Shown here piece by piece: positions 17,297 through 23,715 of a stretch of 23,715 nt of DNA (positions within the stretch are counted from its first letter, which is position 1; each line of letters starts with the position of its first letter). The notes below the pieces were generated by a model. That model was not told the DNA's origin, ran no database searches, and saw only the letters and a list, made by a program, of their open reading frames with translations. This stretch comes from Candidatus Cloacimonadota bacterium (lineage in GTDB: Bacteria; Cloacimonadota; Cloacimonadia; Cloacimonadales; Cloacimonadaceae), in contig JALNWR010000010.1 of the NCBI GenBank assembly GCA_023230795.1, forward strand, positions 1 to 23,715, given 5' to 3'. The position numbers and the translations under genes are program-made.

Positions 17297-18859
17297 TTAT
17301 TTTTGAGTTATCGCGATGAATTCATCACGGAAGTTTTCGATAGCGCTGCGAATCGCCATGATCGGAGATTGTCCCAGAGCGCAGAATGAAGTTTGTTGCA
17401 TAGCCTCAGCGATATTTTGCATGAGTTCTACATCTTCCATCGTGCCCTCACCTTTCTTGATCTTTGAGATCAAGAGATAAAGCTGCTGGGTGCCGGTTTT
17501 GCAGGGAGAGCATTTTCCGCAAGATTCATGGCGGAAGAAACGCAGAATACTCCACAGCATATCGACAATGCTCTGATGTTCGTTCATTACCAGGATGGCG
17601 CCACTGCCCAACACAGCAGAGTATTGGTCCAGACTGGCCAGGTCCATCTTTACATCCAGCAGTTTTTCGGAAAGGAACATACCAGCTGCACCGCCCACCA
17701 GGGCTGCTTTGAACTTAAAGCCTTTTTTCATGCCACCAGCATATTCGTTGATGATGGTTCTGAGAGTGGTGCCCATATCTACTTCGCACAGTCCCGGATA
17801 AGCTACATCGCCAAGGATGGTATAGACCTTGGTGCCAGTGCACTGCGGGGTTCCAAATTTCTTATATTCCTGGGCGCCTTTGATGATGATAAAGGGGACA
17901 TTGGCCAGGGTCTCCACGTTGTTTACCACCGTGGGAGCCTGCCACAAGCCTTTTACGCCGGGGAAGGGCGGTTTCCAGCGAGGATGGCCGCGGTTTCCTT
18001 CCAAGGATTCGATCATAGCGGTTTCTTCTCCGCATACATAAGCTCCGGCACCGATCTTGATCTGTATATCCAGGTCAAAACCGCTTTCGAAGATGTTTTC
18101 ACCGATGATGCCATAACTGCGGCAGTCATCGATAGCCTTTTGCAGACGCATGATGCAGAGTTTGTATTCACCGCGGATATATATATATGCTTTGGTGGCA
18201 CCGATAGCGCGGGCACAGATCATCAATCCTTCCAGGAGCTGATGAGGATCACCTTCCATGATCAGACGGTCTTTGAAGGTGCCGGGCTCGCCTTCGTCGG
18301 CATTTACCACCACATATTTTTGCTTGGCTTCCAAAGGAGCGGTAAAGCTCCATTTTACTCCAGCCGGGAATCCAGCGCCACCGCGTCCACGCAGACCAGA
18401 TTCTTTCACCTCTTCGATAATGTCTTTGGGCTGCATTTTGGTGAGGGCTTTTTCCCAGGCTTCATAGCCACCTGTGCCGATGTAATCATCTATGCTTTCC
18501 GGATCGATGATCCCGGAATTGCGCAGAACAATGCGGCTTTTGTAGTTGAACTTGGGACTGAATTTACCGGCAGAATCGAGCATCAAACGTGCTACTGGGC
18601 GACCCTTGAGGAAGTGTTCCTGAACCAATTCAGGGATATCCGCCTCTTTCAGGTTCTCGTAGTTTACGTTTTCAGGATAGACAGTCAGGCAGATGCCTTT
18701 GCCAAAAAAGCCGAGAGGACCGGTTTCCAGGAGGTTGATTTCATCCGAAAGACCGGTTTTACTGAGTTCAGCTCTGAGGGCTTTGATAAAGCTCTCTACG
18801 CCTGCTGCCAGTGAAGTTTCGTTTATGCCAATCAGCACATGGGAACGATAGTATTTCAT
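17297..18859 (-). CDS. nuoF: Second NuoF-like NADH/FMN subunit, reduced form
   Basis: 520-residue flavoprotein subunit expected to bind NAD(P)H and FMN. The core is intact: GLRGRGGAGFPAGVKW (155-170), NADEGEPGTFKDR (186-198), the CGEETAMIESLEG segment (276-288), and one [4Fe-4S] site (C447, C450, C453, C493). The core wording (NADEGEPGTFKDR) resembles complex I NuoF more than the HydB at 19323-21182. It still has a thioredoxin-like N-terminal domain of about 95 residues, but all four [2Fe-2S] cysteine positions are lost (GINETS at 11-16, TGPLGFFGKG at 46-55). It also lacks the C-terminal two-cluster ferredoxin domain that HydB carries. Its ATG shares one base with the preceding NuoE-like gene's stop (TGATG), so these two probably form a pair. 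Confidence 0.9.
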   Translation of the reverse strand: MKYYRSHVLIGINETSLAAGVESFIKALRAELSKTGLSDEINLLETGPLGFFGKGICLTVYPENVNYENLKEADIPELVQEHFLKGRPVARLMLDSAGKFSPKFNYKSRIVLRNSGIIDPESIDDYIGTGGYEAWEKALTKMQPKDIIEEVKESGLRGRGGAGFPAGVKWSFTAPLEAKQKYVVVNADEGEPGTFKDRLIMEGDPHQLLEGLMICARAIGATKAYIYIRGEYKLCIMRLQKAIDDCRSYGIIGENIFESGFDLDIQIKIGAGAYVCGEETAMIESLEGNRGHPRWKPPFPGVKGLWQAPTVVNNVETLANVPFIIIKGAQEYKKFGTPQCTGTKVYTILGDVAYPGLCEVDMGTTLRTIINEYAGGMKKGFKFKAALVGGAAGMFLSEKLLDVKMDLASLDQYSAVLGSGAILVMNEHQSIVDMLWSILRFFRHESCGKCSPCKTGTQQLYLLISKIKKGEGTMEDVELMQNIAEAMQQTSFCALGQSPIMAIRSAIENFRDEFIAITQK

Positions 18860-19314
18860 CAGTTCCTCCCTCTGATTTTCTCGATGATATCTTCTACTTT
18901 CTCTTCAGAAAGATCGCCATACACATCGTCGTTGATCATCATTACCGGAGCGTTTCCGCATACGCCAAGGCAGGCACAAAGTTCCAGGGTAAAAACCCCA
19001 TCTTTTGTGGTCTCGCCCACGCCTACACCCAAAAGGGTTTTCAGCTTGCGCAGGATATTATATGAGCCCTTGATGTAACAAGGGGGAGATTCGCAGAGGC
19101 GAATAATATTCTTCCCGCGGGGAGTAGTGGAATACATGGAGTAAAATGTAAGTACTCCATAGATGTGATTTTCCGGCAGCTTGAGGTATTCGGAGATCTC
19201 TTTTACCGCATCAGCGGATATATAATGCTGAGGGTGAGTATCTTGAATCTCATGCAGGATGTGGATCAAGTTATCCTTGTTGGGGGCGTATTTTACGCAG
19301 ATTTCTTTGTACAT
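18859..19314 (-). CDS. nuoE: NuoE/HydC-like [2Fe-2S] subunit 2
   Basis: 151-residue thioredoxin-fold [2Fe-2S] protein of the NuoE/HydC/HndA family that relays electrons next to the FMN subunit. The four ligands are C74 and C79 (RLCESPPC) and C115 and C119 (CLGVC). The helical N-terminal half has HYISADAVKEISEYLKLPE and the family segment IYGVLTFYSMYSTTPRGK. Length matches HydC of trimeric hydrogenases. A GGGGAG site precedes the ATG, eight bases after the HydB stop, and it overlaps the second NuoF-like gene. A second member of the family lies at 22137-22619, so the operon encodes two. Confidence 0.93.
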   Translation of the reverse strand: MYKEICVKYAPNKDNLIHILHEIQDTHPQHYISADAVKEISEYLKLPENHIYGVLTFYSMYSTTPRGKNIIRLCESPPCYIKGSYNILRKLKTLLGVGVGETTKDGVFTLELCACLGVCGNAPVMMINDDVYGDLSEEKVEDIIEKIRGRN

Positions 19315-19322
19315 ATTCTCCC

Positions 19323-21182
19323 CTATAGGTCTTCGTATTGATTTACTGCTTTACTTAGCTCGGATCTGTGAGCCACTACGTCAGGATGCATTCCTGGCAA
19401 TTTGTCGATCGCTTTGACCGGACATACATCAAAGCAGTTTCCGCATTTGATACAATCCACTTGGTGTATGGTGTATTTTTCTTCGCGGGAGCCGCTGATG
19501 CAATCTACCGGGCAATTGCGGGCGCAAAGTGAGCAGCCAATGCATCTATCCTTATCTATGTCATAGTGCATCAGGTCATTACAGACCTTGGTAGCGCAGC
19601 TACGATCTCTGATATGTGCTTCGTATTCATCCCTGAAATAGCGGATGGTGGAAAGCACAGGATTGGGAGCAGTCTGTCCAAGCCCGCATAGTGAGAGCTT
19701 GCTGATGGATTCACCCAAACGCTGCAATTCCTCGATATCACCTTCACGGCCATGGCCATTGGTGATGCGATCCAATACTGTAAGCATTTGCTTGAGGCCA
19801 ATGCGGCAGGGCGAACATTTTCCGCAGGATTCTTCCACGCAGAACTCCATAAAGAACCTTGCTACATTTACCATGCACTTTTCTTCGTTCATTACGATCA
19901 CACCGCCGGAGCCCATCATGGACCCACGTTCTTTCAGGCTTTCGTAATCCACGCCAGTATCCAGATGTTCCACGGTGAGGCAGCCGCCGGAGGGACCTCC
20001 GAGCTGCACAGCCTTGAACTTGTGATCTCCTATCATGCCGCCGCCCACATCAAAGATGAGCTCGCGCAGGGTAGTTCCCATGGGCACTTCCACCAGACCG
20101 GTGTTTCTGATATCTCCGGTCAAAGCAAAGACCTTGGTGCCGGGAGACTTCTCGGTACCCATGCTGGCAAACCACTTGGCTCCCTTGAGGAAGATAGTGG
20201 GAATATTGCCGAAGGTCTCTACGTTGTTTACCACGGTGGGTTTGCCCCAGAGTCCCTTCACTGCGGGATAAGGAGGCTTGGGAGTGGGATTGCCGCGTTC
20301 ACCTTCGATAGAGTGGATCAGAGCTGTTTCTTCTCCACATACAAAGGCGCCTGCGCCGGTACGTACTTCTGCATCGAAGCAAAAGTCGGTATCGAATATA
20401 TTGTCACCCATCAAGCCTAATTCTTTGGCCTGACTGATTGCGGTCTTGATACGTTTGATCGCCAGAGGGTATTCAGCGCGGATATAAAAGAATCCCATGC
20501 TGGCACCCATGGCGTAAGCAGCGATCATCATTCCTTCAAGGATGCGATGGGGATCACCTTCCAGAATAGAGCGGTCCATAAAGGCACCGGGGTCACCTTC
20601 ATCGCCATTGCAGATAACGTATTTCTCATCGTCTTTTTTATCATGCACCATCTGCCATTTGATATGGGTGGGGAAACCGCCACCACCACGGCCACGCAGG
20701 CCGGAGGCTTTGATTTCATTGATCACATCTTGTGGTTTCATCTCGATGAGAACTTTTCCCAGGGCCTCATAGCCGCCTGTGGCGATGTATTCTTCCAAAG
20801 ATTCAGGATTGATGTAGCCGCAATTTTCCAAGGCTACTTTAATCTGCTTTTGGTAGAAAGGCACATCTTTTTGCGCAGAGAAGGTCTTATCATCTTCCTG
20901 CAGCATCAAACGGGTTACGGGGCGTCCTTTAATAAAGTGCTCAGTTACGATTTCTTCCACATCGTCCGGGGTCACCTTTTTGTAAAAGATACCTTCGGGA
21001 TAGACCACCATTACAGGACCGTAATCGCAGGGACCCATACACCCGGTTTCGATGATGTTTACTTCGTTTGTGGCTGAGTGCTCTTTGAGCACTTCGTGAA
21101 AGCGTTCCTTGATCTTCAGAGCTCCGGCTGAGATACAGCCAGACCCGCAGCAGATCAGGAGGTCAATATGTTTAAGAGACAT
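19323..21182 (-). CDS. hydB: HydB/HndC-type NAD(P)H-FMN subunit of the hydrogenase
   Basis: 619-residue flavoprotein, the canonical HydB of NADH-dependent or bifurcating [FeFe] hydrogenases. Domains in order are a thioredoxin-like [2Fe-2S] domain with ligands in CCGSGC and TGCMGPC (C11 or C12, C16, C48, C52), an FMN/NADH core with GLRGRGGGGFPTHIKW (161-176) and NGDEGDPGAFMDR (192-204), a [4Fe-4S] site (C453, C456, C459, C499), a short bridge with H523, C529 and C534 that may hold a metal as described for the Thermotoga enzyme, and a C-terminal 2x[4Fe-4S] ferredoxin domain (C547/550/553/557 and C577/580/583/587). The start has a strong GGAGG site. With NuoE and HydA subunits it would make an oligomer oxidising NAD(P)H, possibly together with reduced ferredoxin. 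Confidence 0.95.
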   Translation of the reverse strand: MSLKHIDLLICCGSGCISAGALKIKERFHEVLKEHSATNEVNIIETGCMGPCDYGPVMVVYPEGIFYKKVTPDDVEEIVTEHFIKGRPVTRLMLQEDDKTFSAQKDVPFYQKQIKVALENCGYINPESLEEYIATGGYEALGKVLIEMKPQDVINEIKASGLRGRGGGGFPTHIKWQMVHDKKDDEKYVICNGDEGDPGAFMDRSILEGDPHRILEGMMIAAYAMGASMGFFYIRAEYPLAIKRIKTAISQAKELGLMGDNIFDTDFCFDAEVRTGAGAFVCGEETALIHSIEGERGNPTPKPPYPAVKGLWGKPTVVNNVETFGNIPTIFLKGAKWFASMGTEKSPGTKVFALTGDIRNTGLVEVPMGTTLRELIFDVGGGMIGDHKFKAVQLGGPSGGCLTVEHLDTGVDYESLKERGSMMGSGGVIVMNEEKCMVNVARFFMEFCVEESCGKCSPCRIGLKQMLTVLDRITNGHGREGDIEELQRLGESISKLSLCGLGQTAPNPVLSTIRYFRDEYEAHIRDRSCATKVCNDLMHYDIDKDRCIGCSLCARNCPVDCISGSREEKYTIHQVDCIKCGNCFDVCPVKAIDKLPGMHPDVVAHRSELSKAVNQYEDL

Positions 21183-21197
21183 TCAAATCCTCCTATC

Positions 21198-21563
21198 TTA
21201 GTCGCCTGTAGCGACAACATAATCGGAGACGACTCTGCCATTTACGATGTGCTCGACTACTACCTTTTTAACCTTGTCCGGATTCATGTTTCCGTATGTT
21301 ACTTTAGGCTTGCCCTCTTCGATGAGGTCCACCACCGGTTCCATTGAAGAAAGTCCCTTTTCACCGGTTTGAGTTACCAAAACGTCGCTAAGGTTTCTTG
21401 CTGCAATCTCTTCCAAGAAGGTCTTCATGACTTCTCGTGCGCCCATTGCGATCCCGGATGTCCCCATCCCGACCACGATTTTAATGCGTACGTTTCCGCC
21501 ACGAAGCTTCAAATCTTCCTGGGCTTTTTCACGGATTTTTTTTAGGTCTGCCAGTGTTTTCAT
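21198..21563 (-). CDS. hndB: HndB-like thioredoxin-fold protein without cysteines
   Basis: 121-residue protein homologous to HndB and to the N-terminal [2Fe-2S] domain of HydB. It has LADLKKIREKAQEDL, then IKIVVGMGTSGIAMGAREVM (residues 27-46), a VLVTQTGEKGLSSMEPVV segment, and VVVEHIVNGRVV near the end. In the iron-sulfur versions the serine in GTSG and positions in TGEKGLSS are cysteines; here the whole protein contains no cysteine, so it cannot hold the usual cluster. It may act as a structural or regulatory subunit. The ATG shares one base with the preceding gene's stop (TGATG), with a GGAGG site, and HydB follows 15 bases later. The family assignment rests on sequence pattern memory. Confidence 0.82.
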   Translation of the reverse strand: MKTLADLKKIREKAQEDLKLRGGNVRIKIVVGMGTSGIAMGAREVMKTFLEEIAARNLSDVLVTQTGEKGLSSMEPVVDLIEEGKPKVTYGNMNPDKVKKVVVEHIVNGRVVSDYVVATGD

Positions 21564-22132
21564 CAGACATCCTCCATGTTTGTATTTTGTATTCCTTCAT
21601 ATAGTGATTGATCGATGTATTCTATTACATCGGGATATGTAAGCGGGATATCTCCCAATTCTTCGCGAATGGCCTTGGTATCCAGGTAAAAGCATTGTTC
21701 TTTCGACTTGTCTCTGTAGATGAGATGGACGTAAAAATCTACCTCGGCATGGCCTATGATAGTGCCCAATAGCGTGTCTTTGAGATTTCCCAGAGGCATT
21801 CTATCGATGTGATCCAGGGTAAAATCTACCGTGAGAACCGTGCCAAAGCCCGGTTCACTGGCCATCTTGAACGAGCCGCCGACCAATTCCGCATTTTGCT
21901 TGAAAAGAGGGATACCCAGCCCGACTTTCTTTTCACGCTCCAGCTTGGAAGTGTAAAAAGGGTCCTGGGCTTTTTCTAAAGTGTGCGAATCCATACCTGT
22001 GCCGTCGTCTTCCACGATGATACGCAGGCGGTTTTTTTGCACATTATTGATCACGCGCACCTTGATATTCCTGGCTTTTGCCCGTACAGAATTCTCTATG
22101 ATATCTAACAGGTGCAATGAAATGTCTTGCAT
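21563..22132 (-). CDS. HATPase_c (GHKL) ATP-binding protein
   Basis: 189-residue protein made mainly of a histidine-kinase/anti-sigma-like ATPase domain. It has an N-box DIIENSVRAKA (10-20), G1 EDDGTGMD (41-48), F-box DPFYTSK (57-63), G2 KVGLGIPL (69-76), and GFGTVLTVDF (95-104). No histidine-containing dimerisation domain, sensor or membrane helix is present, so it is not a standard two-component kinase. It may phosphorylate a serine or histidine of a partner or bind ATP as a switch. Roughly 80 C-terminal residues are unassigned. It follows the first NuoE-like gene after four bases and overlaps the HndB-like gene. From memory, similar proteins accompany hydrogenase genes in Thermotogae and Clostridia; the role is unproven. 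Confidence 0.85.
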   Translation of the reverse strand: MQDISLHLLDIIENSVRAKARNIKVRVINNVQKNRLRIIVEDDGTGMDSHTLEKAQDPFYTSKLEREKKVGLGIPLFKQNAELVGGSFKMASEPGFGTVLTVDFTLDHIDRMPLGNLKDTLLGTIIGHAEVDFYVHLIYRDKSKEQCFYLDTKAIREELGDIPLTYPDVIEYIDQSLYEGIQNTNMEDV

Positions 22133-22136
22133 GTCT

Positions 22137-22619
22137 TTACTCGTAACGAGCCAGGATTTCTTTGATCTTGTCCTTGCTGTCTATCCTGCCAAAGGCATCT
22201 TCGCCGATTACAAATACAGGAGCCAGAGAACACGCTCCCACACAGCGAACTGCGCTCATGGTAAAGAGGCCGTCTTTTGTAGTTTCTCCAATTCCCACAC
22301 CCAGCTCATCTGAGATCATCTGCACCAGTCTCGGAGCGCCTTTTACGAAACACGCCGTTCCCATGCAAACGTTAAGAGTGTATTTACCACGAGGTTTCAT
22401 GGTAAAGAAATTGTAAAAAGTTACCACGCCATAAATCTTGCTGGCGGGGATGTTCATCTTTTCTGCAATAAATTCCTGTACTTCAATGGGCAGGTAACCA
22501 AAAAGCTCCTGCGCTATACGCAAGATCTCGATCAGCGGATTTCGCAGATCTTTTCTTTCTTCGATTGCTTCAGCCAAGGCGTCATAGACCCGGGTCTGAT
22601 CTTGAGCTACGGAAGCCAT
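22137..22619 (-). CDS. nuoE: NuoE/HndA-like [2Fe-2S] subunit 1
   Basis: 160-residue thioredoxin-like [2Fe-2S] electron-transfer subunit. Ligands are C85 and C90 (NVCMGTAC) and C126 and C130 (CVGAC), counted from my start. The N-terminal half has the helical bundle with LIEILRIAQELFGYLP and the family segment IYGVVTFYNFFTMKPRGKY, the longer, standard NuoE wording. An in-frame ATG at 22649 would add ten residues (KKKDKQGGV) and makes an ATGA overlap with the PHP gene. I prefer 22619 because AAGGAGGAG lies directly before it and nothing suitable precedes 22649. It is separated from the second NuoE-like gene by the HATPase, HndB-like and HydB genes. Confidence 0.93.
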   Translation of the reverse strand: MASVAQDQTRVYDALAEAIEERKDLRNPLIEILRIAQELFGYLPIEVQEFIAEKMNIPASKIYGVVTFYNFFTMKPRGKYTLNVCMGTACFVKGAPRLVQMISDELGVGIGETTKDGLFTMSAVRCVGACSLAPVFVIGEDAFGRIDSKDKIKEILARYE

Positions 22620-22620
22620 A

Positions 22621-22630
22621 ACTCCTCCTT
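22621..22630 (-). promoter_or_regulatory. Strong ribosome-binding site deciding the NuoE-1 start
   Basis: AAGGAGGAGT on the minus strand directly precedes the ATG at 22619 (spacing about four bases after GGAGG). It supports the short form of the protein over the ATG at 22649. Confidence 0.6.
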
Positions 22631-22645
22631 GTTTATCTTTCTTTT

Positions 22646-23389
22646 TCATGTATCATTTTCTATATATCGGCCGTCCAGCTTGCGGGCAGCCAGTAAAATT
22701 TCCTGGGCAGTAGCCTCTTGCACCTTCATTATGCAAGATCCGTGCCCAAGATCGGTAAGATAATGAGCATCGCTGGCTCTGATGAAGGCTTTGTCTGCCA
22801 ATTCCGGATGTTGATCAAGATACTCTGGCAGATTCAGCTTTGCAGTGATTCCCAAAAGCTCAAAATTCGGACTTGGCGGCAAAAACCCTAATTGGGATAT
22901 AATGCTGTTTACATCAGCATCTATATGAGCCGGAACGGCAAGGCCGCCAAAAGCGCAAACTTGCTCTGCAGCCGTGCCCAAATCCCAAACTGATGAATTT
23001 ATCAAAGCTCTGGGCTCCACTCTTAAAATGTTCTCATTTTCGTCAATGATTACTTGGTCTCCAAAAAATTCCGGGTCGTTATCGATCGGCAATAATGATC
23101 GATAAAGCTCCTGATCAAAGGCTTGAGCTTGATCTGAATCATCAAAATACGCCAGCAGATGAATCTCTTCCATAGTCTGGATTTCTACTCCCCAGCTAAA
23201 AAACAATCCGGCTTTCCTGGCCACCGCCTCATAAACAGCACAGTTTCCCATGCTATTATGATCTGTGATAGCAAACCACTGGATACCCAGCTCTTGCAAT
23301 CTCGCAACCACTGCAGATGGAGACATTTCCAATCCCCCACAGGGAGATAACACGCTATGTATATGCAAATCAGCGCGAAACTTGCGCAT
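22646..23389 (-). CDS. PHP-domain phosphoesterase
   Basis: 247-residue protein of the polymerase-and-histidinol-phosphatase superfamily, expected to hydrolyse a phosphoester with a di- or trinuclear metal centre. Metal-ligand motifs are complete: DLHIHS (D7, H9, H11), ITDHN (D43, H44), WGVEI (E69), PAHID (H155, D157) and SDAHY (D207, H209). No polymerase or nuclease domain is attached. The natural substrate is unknown; phosphohistidine or phosphoserine, nucleotides and sugar phosphates are all possible for the fold. It starts 11 bases after the DRTGG gene, without a clear ribosome-binding site. Together with the HATPase and DRTGG genes it may form a regulatory set for the hydrogenase. Confidence 0.88.
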   Translation of the reverse strand: MRKFRADLHIHSVLSPCGGLEMSPSAVVARLQELGIQWFAITDHNSMGNCAVYEAVARKAGLFFSWGVEIQTMEEIHLLAYFDDSDQAQAFDQELYRSLLPIDNDPEFFGDQVIIDENENILRVEPRALINSSVWDLGTAAEQVCAFGGLAVPAHIDADVNSIISQLGFLPPSPNFELLGITAKLNLPEYLDQHPELADKAFIRASDAHYLTDLGHGSCIMKVQEATAQEILLAARKLDGRYIENDT

Positions 23390-23400
23390 GATCGGACGGA

Positions 23401-23715
23401 CTATTTACCCAAAAGCTTATACAGGATTCCGGCCAGGACGAAAGTGTCATATTTGCTGCTGATCAGGCAGACACTTTCTTCCAGGGCTTTGTCGCAGACC
23501 GCTGCATCCGGCACGTTTCCTTTGGAAAAGACTATGGCGGGAATACCAGTCATGGAAGCCACGGCAATCACGTTCAGGTGTTTCATAATGGTGATCCAGA
23601 CCTGTTCCGGTTTGGCCGAACCCATCACGTCACTCAGCATATCACTCACATAAGCGCCGGAAATTTCTATATCTACCGGGTCCAGGGCGGGAGTGTGATT
23701 CTCTGCTTCGATAGC
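23401..23715 (-). CDS. DRTGG-domain protein, 5' end cut by window edge
   Basis: The last 104 codons of a small protein whose start lies right of the window. The first ATG/GTG visible (GTG at 23649) is internal, because the frame stays open to the edge and the residues before it (VDIEISGAYVSDMLSDVMG) belong to the conserved DRTGG fold. Other matching segments are VWITIMKHLNVIAVASM, IPAIVFSKG, and SSKYDTFVLAGILYKLL at the end. DRTGG domains occur in CBS-domain proteins and phosphotransacetylases and as stand-alone proteins next to hydrogenase genes, where they are thought to sense a ligand; none is established. A full protein of about 110-120 residues is likely. Confidence 0.8.
   Translation of the reverse strand, partial: AIEAENHTPALDPVDIEISGAYVSDMLSDVMGSAKPEQVWITIMKHLNVIAVASMTGIPAIVFSKGNVPDAAVCDKALEESVCLISSKYDTFVLAGILYKLLGK

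Noticed and set aside
17528..18814. 428-codon plus-strand open frame opposite the second NuoF-like gene
   Set aside because: A mirror of a conserved flavoprotein gene, with shadow-like composition (many H, F, G) and no domain.

Overview
The window looks like a chromosome segment of an anaerobic, Gram-negative, probably amino-acid-fermenting bacterium. It carries a multi-subunit NAD(P)-linked [FeFe] hydrogenase, a complete 2-oxoacid dehydrogenase operon, an ADP-heptose-type glycosyltransferase (so probably an LPS outer membrane), a LolA-like periplasmic protein and a likely outer-membrane barrel. The gene mix reminds me of Cloacimonadota (WWE1). That is a recollection-based guess; no 16S rRNA or other marker that would settle it is present.

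Layout. (1) Positions 1-3532, plus strand: the 3' part of alaS (its start lies left of the window) and a glycosyltransferase family 9 gene that overlaps it by one base. (2) 3581-8279, minus strand: a 2-oxoacid dehydrogenase operon in the order E1alpha, E1beta, E2, E3, with 4-bp ATGA overlaps at E1alpha/E1beta and E2/E3 and a promoter candidate with a perfect TATAAT just upstream. (3) 8371-15149, minus strand: a seven-gene module in the order TetR-type regulator, predicted outer-membrane beta-barrel, ABC ATPase, three FtsX/MacB-type permeases, with a LolA-like protein between the second and third permease. It resembles an accessory lipoprotein or lipid trafficking system under its own repressor. 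(4) 15150-15493: a non-coding stretch with TetR promoter candidates, a set of nested inverted repeats, and a strong intrinsic terminator for the hydrogenase operon. (5) 15494-23715, minus strand: a hydrogenase operon in the order DRTGG-domain protein (cut by the right edge), PHP phosphoesterase, NuoE-like subunit 1, HATPase_c protein, HndB-like protein, HydB, NuoE-like subunit 2, a second NuoF-like subunit, and the [FeFe] hydrogenase catalytic subunit.

How the genes work together. The dehydrogenase would oxidise pyruvate or branched-chain 2-oxoacids to acyl-CoA and NADH. The hydrogenase complex could dispose of that NADH, perhaps with reduced ferredoxin, as H2. The hydrogenase locus has two NuoE-like and two NuoF-like subunits instead of one each. 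The second NuoF-like protein has lost all cysteines of its N-terminal thioredoxin-like domain and lacks the C-terminal ferredoxin domain, and the HndB-like protein has no cysteine at all. These features, together with the three-permease/LolA/TetR module, are the most unusual things here. No tRNA, rRNA, CRISPR array or insertion sequence was seen.
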